DNA of 14,686 nt from Blastocladiella britannica. Its lineage: Eukaryota > Blastocladiomycota > Blastocladiomycetes > Blastocladiales > Blastocladiaceae. Shown here in pieces: positions 1-8,600 of this stretch. The notes beneath the pieces were generated by a model, which saw only the letters and a program-made list of their open reading frames with translations, had not been told where the DNA came from and did no database searches. Where the stretch lies: the NCBI GenBank assembly GCA_025349905.2, contig MU624990.1, forward strand, positions 1-14,686, in the 5' to 3' direction. The translations under genes and the position numbers were made by a program. The first letter of the stretch is position 1. Every line of letters begins with the position of its first letter.

Positions 1-13
1 CAGAACGACATAC

Positions 14-1695
14 GTTGTGACGCTTCTTGCCGTCGCCAATGGCCACGTACGAGTACGGCTCCACTTGCGCAGGCATCCACGACGCAGGCTCCATCATGTC
101 ACGGATGATCTCGGGCGTGGACTTGGACTGGCCCGCTCCCGTGACCTTTCCGTCGGCAACCACAAACAGCAGCTTCTGGTGGGTATTGTAGTGAGTGGCC
201 GAGAGCGAGTCGAGCGTGGTGGCCAGCCCGTCCTTGTCCTCCGAGTACGCCGTCACCAGGCAAATCACCCATGATTTCGGGTGTTCGCCGGCCAGACGAC
301 CCAGGCGGCGCGAGTAGATCCAGTCAAACGCAAGCGCCGAAATAAACTTGACCGTGACCAGGCCCAGCAGCACCATCGACATCAGCACCATCACAATGTT
401 GGATGTCAGGCACTCGGTGGTGGTGCCGTCGACGCGGCCGGCGCGCATGTAGTAGTCAAAGCACGGGAGCGCGGCCTTCAGTGCGGCGGAGCGCTGGATG
501 GCCAGCGTCGCGTCGGTCCCAACCAGTTCCTTGAGCATGTTCTTGGTGATGCCGAGCGGCTGCTGCGACAGGAACTGGTCGGTGTTGTCGTCGGCCAGGT
601 ACGCCGAGAGCGAGTAGACGCGGTGCGAGTACACAAACATCTTGTTGTTGACGACCGACGTAATGTTGTCCCACGACCACGACACCTCCGAGCCCGTGTA
701 CACCGACTCGAGCGCATTGTGCGACCGCATGGACGTGTGGCAGCGCGCGGTGGTCGACGACGCGAGGCCTGTGCAAAAGTCGTTGCCGGGCTGCACGGGG
801 CACCCGACCACCTCGATCGGCAGCGGGAACAGCGCCGTAATGTCCTTGCCGTACTGCGAGGTGGCGGCGTCGTTGATGGCCTTGTACTGCTCGTCCGAGA
901 ACGTGTTGAACCGCTGCACCTCTTGCGCGTGGTACCCAAAGTTGACCAGCGTCGACAGATCGTACAGGCGGCCGCGGACAATGGCAAACGACGCCACGTT
1001 CTTGGAGAAGGCGTCGGACCCGTGGTCCTGCGAGACCGTGTTGCGGAACACGGGGATCGTGGGCTTGCACGCCAGCCCGGCGAAGCCAAACGTCAGCAGC
1101 CCAACAAATCCCGACACCATCATGATGATGACGCACAGAGCCACTTTTTCGCGCCACGCCTGCTGCATGTCGGGCGTGCGCAGGCCCATGGCGCCGCTCA
1201 GCAGCGCCGACGGGGCCCAAAAAGTGACGACGCGCGAAAAGATGCGCCAGCCACGGGAATCTCCAATGCGCGGAGCGTCCTCGCCCGACTTTTCCGGGAT
1301 CCCGGGTCCGTGGCCCGTCTTTTCAGACATGTTGGCCAGAGCCTGCGCCATGGCCGCCTGCTGGTCGGGTGCGGTTTGGAACTTGGCGGTGGAGCGGCGG
1401 TTCAAGTGCGTGCGGCGGAGGGTCGGGGCAACGGCAATGTACTGCTGCTGCTGCTGCGAGGCCAAGTAGTGCGCCGACATGAGGTGGTCCGCGGGTGGGC
1501 CGCCGGCCGCGACCATGTCGTTGAGTGGGACCAGCATCGACATGTCGTCCGAGATGCGGTGCGATTGCGATTGCGAGGGCACGAGCGTCGATGACGAAGA
1601 GCCCACGGCCGATGGCGCCTGCTGGTGGTGGTGCGAGCTGCCGCCGGGCGTGAGCGATGACGCGGATCCCGCCAAGTGCGCTGGCAGGTGGCGAA

Positions 1696-1730
<35 letters not shown>

Positions 1731-2838
1731 ATGTGCGGCGGCAGGCTCTGCGCGGGGGACATGGACATGGGCAGGCCAGAGGCGGCGGCCATCGCGGCGG
1801 CGCGCTGCAGCGACCCGTTGCCGCTGGTGGTCGAGCCCGACGTGCCCGTCCGCTGGCGCTGGATGGACCCAGGCATGGTGCCAGACGCAGACGAGCCTGT
1901 GCCCGACCGCTCGCGCTGGGGAGACGTTTGCTGCGCGGGACTCATGGAGCGCGCCGCGGCAGTAGCAGCGCCGGGTCCGGCCGCCAATGCTGCCATGGCC
2001 TCGTTGGCGCCGGCAGCGTGCGCGATGGCCATGGCGGACTTGCCGTCGGGCGACGCGCGCTGCGGGTCGGCGCCCGCGCGCAGCAGAGTCGCGATCACCT
2101 GGGGTTGGTTGGCGTGCGACGCGAGCATGAGTGGCGTCCATCCGAACTGCCGTTCTCAATGGGTTGTTTCAATGGGTTGTTCAGTGCTTTTGTCATGAAG
2201 AAAAAGGGCGGGATTCCGGGCCGTCGTACCTCGTCCACAAAGTCCACGGGAAAGCCGCGGCGCAGGAGCAGGTCCACCACGTCGGCGCGCCCCTCGGCGG
2301 CGGCCAGCGACATGGCCGTTTGCTCGGATGCATTGCGGGCGGTCAGCGATGCGTGCCCACGATCGAGGAGCATGCGCACGGCCTGGATGTGGCCCGAGAA
2401 GGCGGCGATCATCAGGGGCGAGGTTCCTTCCTGTTTCGGTATCGGTCAGCTTGTGGGTTCCATTACTTTTCCATTACTTTCCATTTTCACTGCAAGAAAA
2501 AAGAAAAAAAGGGATGTTACCCCATTGGCCACGTCCACCTCGGCGCCGTTGCTCATGAGCAGGTCAATGCCGGGCAGGTACCCAGTCAGTGCCGACAAGT
2601 ACAGCGGCGTTTGGCCCTCGCCATCGCGGTCGTTGGCGCAGCGGCGCGCCTCGGTTTGCGTGAGCAGGAAATGGAGGGCCTGGTCCTGGCGATGCGCGAC
2701 GGCGGCGTGCAGCAGCGTGTGGCCGCGCAGGCCCTCGCGCACGGACGGGTCAAAGAACCCGAGCTCGGCGCGCAGGCCGCCCACGTCGCCGGCGGCCACC
2801 AGGTCGAATGGCGATGAAGAGGACCTGCCAGAGGTCAT
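14..2838 (-). CDS. CHS3: Ankyrin-repeat/class IV (Chs3-type) chitin synthase fusion, 5' part (partial)
   Basis: Chitin synthases polymerise GlcNAc from UDP-GlcNAc at the plasma membrane. Exons on the minus strand: 2838-2521, 2430-2230 and 2146-14, giving 884 residues. The introns (90 and 83 nt) are phase 0 with donors GTAACA and GTACGA. A further GTATGT donor at 13-8 shows the gene continues off the window. Residues about 10-228 form five to six ankyrin repeats, with motifs such as TPLMLA. A low-complexity linker follows, with Q11 at 313-323. The class IV signature then appears: TPDMQQAWREK near residue 500, a membrane segment at about 505-532, a second at about 756-785, and the start of the glycosyltransferase region (TTLDSLSATHY, FVVADG, SYVAIGDGKKRHN). 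The catalytic EDR and QRRRW motifs of the family would lie outside the window. Exon 3 alone holds both the last ankyrin repeats and the synthase in one open frame, so the fusion does not depend on splice prediction. The symbol marks the class, not proven orthology. Confidence 0.9.
1697..1729 (-). repeat. CAG/CTG triplet run encoding Gln11 in the chitin synthase linker
   Basis: Nine CTG triplets on the plus strand, flanked by a TTG on each side, read on the minus strand as eleven glutamines between the ankyrin repeats and the synthase. A shorter run of four to five Gln lies near 1440-1457. Such tracts are prone to length variation. Confidence 0.85.
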
Positions 2839-3128
2839 TTTTTTTTATTTTGATGCTATGATGCTATGATGCTATTATGCTATGATGCTCGGCTCTATGG
2901 GTGGATTATTGGGGCCAGTAATTTTATGGAATTTTTCAAATCGCGGTGGCGGAGAGTCAACGGGTCCCAATATTGCATTGTGATGGAAGATTTGGCCACT
3001 GACGCCACAGTCGTGGTTGTGACAGACGTTGGTTACCGGTCACTGGTCCTCAATTTTTTTTTCTTTTTCTTTTTTCTCGTCACAAGTAAACAACTCAAGG
3101 TACCCTCTTCGCGAAAATTTCGGAAACC
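2839..3128. promoter_or_regulatory. Divergent promoter region between chitin synthase and RPP2
   Basis: This 290-nt AT-rich gap separates two head-to-head genes. It holds an 8-bp tandem repeat next to the chitin synthase start and T-rich tracts at about 3053-3077 upstream of the ribosomal protein gene. I see no convincing TATA box for either gene and no additional coding frame with family similarity. Confidence 0.5.
2851..2890. repeat. 8-bp tandem repeat, five units, in the chitin synthase 5' leader
   Basis: Five consecutive 8-bp units of consensus TGATGCTA run from 2851 to 2890. The fourth has one mismatch (TTATGCTA) and the fifth ends in C. The array begins 12 nt upstream of the chitin synthase ATG, separated from it by an A-rich leader, so it probably lies in the 5' UTR or core promoter. 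Confidence 0.85.
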
Positions 3129-3666
3129 ATGAAGTACCTCGCCGCGTACCTCCTCGCCCAGCTTGCTGGTAACGATGCCCCCTCGACCAAGGACATTGAG
3201 AAGGTCCTCAAGTCGGTTGGCGCCGAGATTGACGCCGGTTTGTTTAATTTTAATTTAAAATTTATTTATTTTTTCAATCAGCACTCATTTAATTTTTTTT
3301 TACAAAATAGCCGCCCTGAAGAAGGTTGTTGATGAGCTCGATGGCAAGAACGTCGAGGACGTATGTAGCCTCTTTTTCTTTGCTTTTGATTCATATGCTG
3401 ACTTTACGATCCGCAAAATTGGCCAGATCATCGCCGAGGGTCTTGGCAAGCTCGCCTCCGTCCCCTCGGGCGGTGCCGCTGGTTCCGCTGCCCCCGCCGC
3501 TGGCTCTGCCGCCCCCGCCGCTGCCGCCGCCCCCGCCCCCGTTGAGGAGGAGGAGGAGGAGGTATTTATTTATTTACTTACTTGTGTTATTCTGCCATTG
3601 TCCAACCCAACTCACTTGAACTTTTCACCACAGGACGAGGACATGGGCTTTGGTCTCTTTGACTAA
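3129..3666 (+). CDS. RPP2: 60S acidic ribosomal protein P2
   Basis: P2 forms P1/P2 dimers on the lateral stalk of the large ribosomal subunit and helps recruit translational GTPases. Exons are 3129-3237, 3311-3360, 3427-3561 and 3634-3666, giving 108 residues, the usual P2 length. The N-terminus [15 protein letters not shown], the segment [20 protein letters not shown], an Ala-rich hinge, a short Glu run and the C-terminal [10 protein letters not shown] are diagnostic of P2 rather than P1. The introns (73, 66 and 72 nt) begin GTTTGT, GTATGT and GTATTT and end TAG, CAG and CAG. The frame closes exactly across all three. Codons are strongly C-ending, as expected for a highly expressed gene. Three introns in 108 codons is dense, but ribosomal protein genes are often intron-rich in fungi. 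Confidence 0.96.
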
Positions 3667-3776
3667 ATGCATCTTTTTGCTGCTATTGGCCAACATGGCC
3701 GAAATCAAAAAAAAAACAAAATATACATTTTGCTTTTTCGCCTTTCTTATTACAACAGACTGAAAAGCACTGCATT
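3667..3776. other. Convergent 3' junction between RPP2 and the MATE gene
   Basis: Only 110 nt separate the two facing stop codons. The stretch is AT-rich with a run of about ten A at 3709-3718. No canonical AATAAA is present for the plus-strand gene. On the minus strand an AATAAG lies near 3750. Both 3' UTRs must fit in this space or overlap. Confidence 0.5.
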
Positions 3777-5395
3777 CTACACATCCGAGATTTTAATCAC
3801 GTCCTCATCGTCGTCCTCGGCGGCCGCAAGCGCGCCGCCCGCGTTCTGGCCCAGCCGCTTCTTTGCCCGCGCCACCTCGTGGTCCCAGTCGATGCGCACA
3901 AACACCACAAACGCCAGGAAACAGAACGACAGGCACTGTGCGACCGCAATCCCCGTCCACAGGCCCGTCAGTTCCATCTTGGCCACGAACGCAAGCACCG
4001 ACGCCAGCGGAATCCCCACCAGGTAGTACGAGACGACATTGAGCACCGCCCCCAGCTTCTGCTTGCCGGCCCCACGCAGCACGCCCAGCAGCACGCCAAC
4101 GCCGCCATCGACAAACTGGAACAGGGCCGCGATCGGGAGAATGGTGGCCACGGACGCGACCACGGACGCGTCGGTCGTGAAAATGTATCCCCACGAGTGC
4201 CGGCAAAAATACATGACGAGCGAGATGACGAGCGCGCAGCTGACGGCCAGCAGAACCGAGACTTTGGCCGACAGGGCGGCGTGCGCGGCATTGCCGGCGC
4301 CGAGCGAGTTGCCGACCGCGACGCCATTCACGATGCTGATCCCGAGGTACACCATGAACAGGAATCCGGCCGTGTTGAGCACAATTGCCTGCGTGGCCAG
4401 TACGTGCGCGCCAAAGAGGCCGGCCAGCAGGGTGACGGTCTCGAACATCCACCTAATGCAAATTTTTTTTAATATGACTGAGACATGAGATTTGAAGGGA
4501 AAAAAAAAACATACCATTCAGCGCAGAGCATAATGACGCCCGGAATCCCGAGCTTAAAGTACTGCGGCCACGCCTTGAGCGCGTCGCGCGACCACGGCTG
4601 CCACGCCTCGTGCCCGCGAACAAAGATCGCATATCCAATCAGACCGATTGCGCTCAAGTACTCGGCAATGTTGCTCGCCCATGGCGCGCCGTAGAAGCCA
4701 ATCTTCAATGGCGTGTCCGCGAGCACAAACAGGTACTGCATGCCGACATTCAATGGGAACACGACCAAGTTGACGTAAAACGACGCGTTCATGAGGCCCT
4801 GCGCGAGCAGGAACCGCATCAGCGACGCGTTGACGGCGGTCGCGGGGAGCGATATCAACAGGATCCGAACGTAGTTCCCGGCCATGTGCGCGAGATCTGT
4901 CTCCTGGCCTGCGAGGAGTAGGAGGCTCTCGGCAAAGATCCTTTGATTTTTTTCGATTGTCAGAATAATGTGATTGACCACGTGGACGGAACCAAGTACC
5001 AAATGACGACAAGGGGAATGCACACGGCCGCGTTGATGAGCAAGGATCGCTGCAAAAAGACTCCGGCCAGTCGCTTGTTGTGAGATCCAATGGCCTGAGC
5101 CGCCAGCGTCTCGAGTCCCGAGCAGAGACCCGTGAGAATCGAGAGGCCGAGCACGTTGATGAACTGGGTGGTGGTTTGAGAATGTGAGTCATTGCAATGG
5201 AATCGAATGAAGGGAAGGCAGACAGACCATGACGGCAAGAGATGCAGCTGCAAGTTCCTGCGCGCCGAGGCGGCCAACTACAATGGTCACCACCATGCGA
5301 TTGGCCATCGACAGCATCAATGACAAGACGCATGGCACGGCCTGCTTGGCCAGGCGCTTGGCCTCGGCCATGGGTCGCAGCAGCAGCACGACTGC

Positions 5396-5429
<34 letters not shown>

Positions 5430-5470
5430 GCTGGCTCGGGCATGAGAGTGGACGAGGAGTCGTTTGCCAT
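3777..5470 (-). CDS. MATE-family multidrug/toxin extrusion transporter
   Basis: MATE proteins are membrane antiporters that export organic cations and drugs using an ion gradient. Exons on the minus strand: 5470-5228, 5163-4979, 4940-4515 and 4452-3777. They total 1530 nt, or 509 residues, a normal family length. The introns are 64, 38 and 62 nt (donors GTCTGT, GTCAAT, GTATGT). Family hallmarks in order are a first-helix region after a Thr-rich N-terminus, GLCSGLETLAAQAIGS, IFAESLLLLAGQETDLA, the EWWMFE motif restored across the third intron, and a second repeat with GNSLGAGN. About twelve hydrophobic segments are visible. The tail is acidic (EDDDEDVIKISDV) and cytosolic by inference. The 38-nt intron is needed because its sequence carries an in-frame TGA; a 41-nt alternative starting at 4981 also fits. 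Substrate cannot be inferred. Confidence 0.9.
4941..4978 (-). other. Very short intron (38 nt) in the MATE gene
   Basis: The donor GTCAAT at 4978 and acceptor AAAG ending at 4941 enclose a CTGAC branch-like motif. Removal joins TG|G to make Trp and gives STW-IFAES, matching the family. Retention gives TGA after seven codons. Using the GTGGTC donor at 4981 instead gives a 41-nt intron and one residue fewer. Confidence 0.65.
5398..5433 (-). repeat. ACA triplet run encoding about eleven Thr
   Basis: A GTT-rich run on the plus strand, interrupted once by GTC, reads on the minus strand as a threonine tract in the predicted cytosolic N-terminus of the MATE transporter. Confidence 0.75.
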
Positions 5471-5520
5471 TTGTATTCAAGTGTAGCGCGCTTGGTGCCG
5501 GGGCCGGGATGCGAGCTCCC

Positions 5521-5526
5521 TTTATA
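5521..5526 (-). promoter_or_regulatory. Candidate TATA box of the MATE gene
   Basis: TATAAA on the minus strand (context CAGTATAAAGGG) lies about 51 nt upstream of the MATE start codon, within the 143-nt gap that separates it from the upstream tandem gene. It is the clearest TATA element in the window. Function is inferred from position only. Confidence 0.5.
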
Positions 5527-5613
5527 CTGGCGCGAGCATTTAGCCGGGCGAAACACGGGATGAATCAATTTTGGATGAATGCCGTAAAAAAACTTCAGAA
5601 TAAATTACGAGAG

Positions 5614-8600
5614 TCAGGACCCGGAGGCCAAGGCCATTTGCACGCGCTGACTGGACCGCAAAAGACTCAGATTCCGAGCAATGGGCCGCTCGGTCGTCGG
5701 CCTGCGTGTTGGCGCCGCGGCTGACGCTGACCGAATCGACGCAGCAGCAGCAGCAGCAGCAGCAGTGTGAGTTGCAGCACCCGACGATGTCCCACGCCTT
5801 TGCGGCGATGCAGCAGCAGCCCCGTCATCGCCATCGCCACCATGGCCGTGATGCTGCGCATCGAGCTCCGCCTCGAGCGCCGCCATCTTGCGGATCGCCG
5901 ACTGGATCTTGGGATGCATCTCGCGTTTGGCCTTGGCATCGCGCGCGCTGTCGCTGGCCCTGACCAGCCGCGCCAGCTCCACATGCAGCCGGTGCAGCTG
6001 GTCCTCGAGCCGCGCCCTCAGCGCAATGGCGGCGGGCGCGGCGTGTGCGGCAATGGTGGCTGCTGCGGACGGCCGCGGCGGGGTAAAGTCGCCGTGCACG
6101 TGCGGCATCCCCGACGGCGACGAAGGATGAGCGTGCTTGCGGGTGCCGGGGGTCATGGCGTCGGTTCCGTGGCAGTGCGCGCACAGCTGTGGCGCGTGGG
6201 ACTTGACCAGGGACAGCATGCGCTGCAGGTTGACGGGCAGCGAGTGCGACTTGCCCGCATTGCGGCCCACCACGAACGGGACCTGGATCTTGGTGGGCGA
6301 TGCCAGTGCGGCCGCCGCCATCCCGCCCAGCGCAATGCCGCCGCGGCCCGCCACTGCCGCCGTTGAAGAAGGCGCGGCTGCAGGCTTGGGGCGCACTTTT
6401 TGCCGCGACGACTCGGTGTGGCGCTGCGGGCTCGTGTCGCGCTCATAATAGTACTGGTCGTCGTCGCCATCCGCCTGCCTTTCGTCATTGTGCGAGGGAC
6501 GCGCCGCGCCACGCGATCGCGGCGATGCGGTGCGTGACCGCGAGCGGGAGCGTGCTCGCGATGGAGGCTGCTGCCGCCTCTCTGCCCAGTGGGTGTCGGG
6601 CTCGAACTCATCGGCTGCTGCTGCTGCTGCTGCTGCTGCCGCCGCCGCCGCGGCCGAGTGCTCTTGCGCGAGCCGCTCGCGCTCCAGCTTGCGGTCAACG
6701 AGAATCTTGAGCCGGCGGTGCAGCTCTGCCTCGAGCATGCGGCGGCGCGCACGCTTACGCGCTTCGTCGTCCACATTGGCCGCGTCTTGATCGCCAGCAG
6801 CAGCATCCGTCGCTGTCGTCGTTGGAGCAGCGACAATGACAGCAGCAGGTGTGACCTCGTCGCGACGGTCCGGGCCACGCTCCGTTTGCGCACCCGAGTC
6901 GCGAACACTCGGATTGGATGCAGGTACTGGCGGATTGAAAGCCGACTGCGGGATCGGAGCTCCTCCCGCACGGTCCGGGTACAGCATGGGGAATGCACCC
7001 GCCAGCGGGGTTTGCGTCACGCGCGCGATCGGGCTCAACTGGTACGCCGCGAGCCCATCGTCCGGACGCACAGGCGCCTGTTGCGTGGCGGCCATTGGCT
7101 GTGGTGGATTGAGCGGCGCATGAGCAGCGGGCGACGGTGCCACCGACGGCGGCTCCAGGTGCGCGTCGTGGTTGGGCACTCGGTTCGCCGCCATCGCTCC
7201 CATCTTGATCCCCTCAATCACCGCCCGCTGCTCCTGCACCACCAGCATCAAGCTCCCGACCCGCGCACCCAGCTCGGCGACTTTACGGGTGCTGTCGGCC
7301 AACTCGCGCGACTTGCGCGCCCGGTCATCATCCACGACCGCCAGGTGCTCGCGGACCTTGTCGAGCTCCGCCTTGAGCGCATCGCCGCGCGCGCGCTCGG
7401 TCTGGAGGCTCGATGCGGACGCGGCCGCGGACGCCTTGGTGGATGCTAGCTCGGCCGCCAGCTCGCTGCGAGCGGCATTGACCTGCTGCAAGTCCGTGGT
7501 CAGCTGCTGCACGGCTTGCACTAGCGCCTGGGTCGCCGGGTACGAGTACGACACGTCGTTGCTGGCGGGCTGTGGTGGCTGGGGATGCCGCGAGCCGACT
7601 GGGGTCGTGGCCGTCGATGAGGATGAAGACGACGGGCGCCGCTTAGGAGCAGAAGAGCTTGTTGTGTTTGTCGTCGCTGTCGTCAAGGCAAGCGCTGGTG
7701 CTGCCGTAGCCTGGCGATTCCCTCGCCTCGAGTCTCGCGCGGCGGCAGCAAGGGACCGGGACGCAGAATACTGAGCAGACGGCGGCAACGCTACTGCTGT
7801 CGATACGCGGCGCTGAGGCGAGCCCAGAGTACGCGGGAATTCGGGGTATTGCGGGAGATGGAGGTGCGTCTGGTCCTCTGCGTCCGACATGACTGCATCC
7901 GACATGACTGCATCAAATTGCGAGTGGTCGGCGTGTTGCGCTCGCGACTCGGCCTCTGGCAACGCTGCTGGTCGCAACGTGCTCTGAGCAGCGCTCTCAA
8001 ATGGCGGCAAGTCCCGGCCGCTGCCGCTGCCGCTGGTGCTGCCTCCAAGTAATTCGGCCGAGCCCATGAGCCGAGCGTCTAAATCCAGTGGCGGGATCGT
8101 TGGTGGGGCATCATCGTCATTGGTCACGCTCGGTTCATTGGCGTCGTGGTTTGGCTCAGTGCCATGCTGCTGCTGTCGCTGGGTCGAGGACACTGGAGCT
8201 GTCGAAGCGGCGCTCGCCTGGTTTCTCTGCGAGGCCGATTGCAAGTATGGAGGCGTGCGGCGGGAAGCCGTGGCCGCGGGAGACGGCGGCCCAAACCCAT
8301 GGTACAAGTCACTTGGCTGCTCGTCATGCGCAATTGGCGGGGGAGCATTCGCAGCAGAGGCGGCTGCAGGGTATGTGGGTGCCAAGGGCCGGAAATACGA
8401 GGGCAGGTCGGTCAAATTGAGCAGCCCGGCCGCACTGCGATCGTCCTCTCGAGCGCCTGCTGCATCGCCCATCCGCTCGCTGCCGCCGCCCAGAGTCCCA
8501 ATGGAAGGATCGGGAAACGACATGTCCACGTCCAGAGGCGGCGCTCGCGCATCGGCCGATCCACGCTGCTGCTGCTGGTGGCCCACCATGGGTCGCGTCA

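Noticed and set aside
281..1594. Long plus-strand open frame of 437 codons
   Set aside because: It is codon-aligned antisense to the chitin synthase exon. Low stop density in GC-rich DNA explains it, and its His/Arg/Val-rich product has no recognisable motif.
2480..2500. A strong pyrimidine-tract acceptor (CTTGCAG) inside chitin synthase intron 1
   Set aside because: It lies under 30 nt from the donor and gives an immediate TGA. The downstream AAACAG with a CTGAC branch motif restores the ankyrin frame.
1676..2869. Plus-strand open frame of 397 codons
   Set aside because: It is antisense to the ankyrin and linker exons and crosses both introns. It has no domain of its own.
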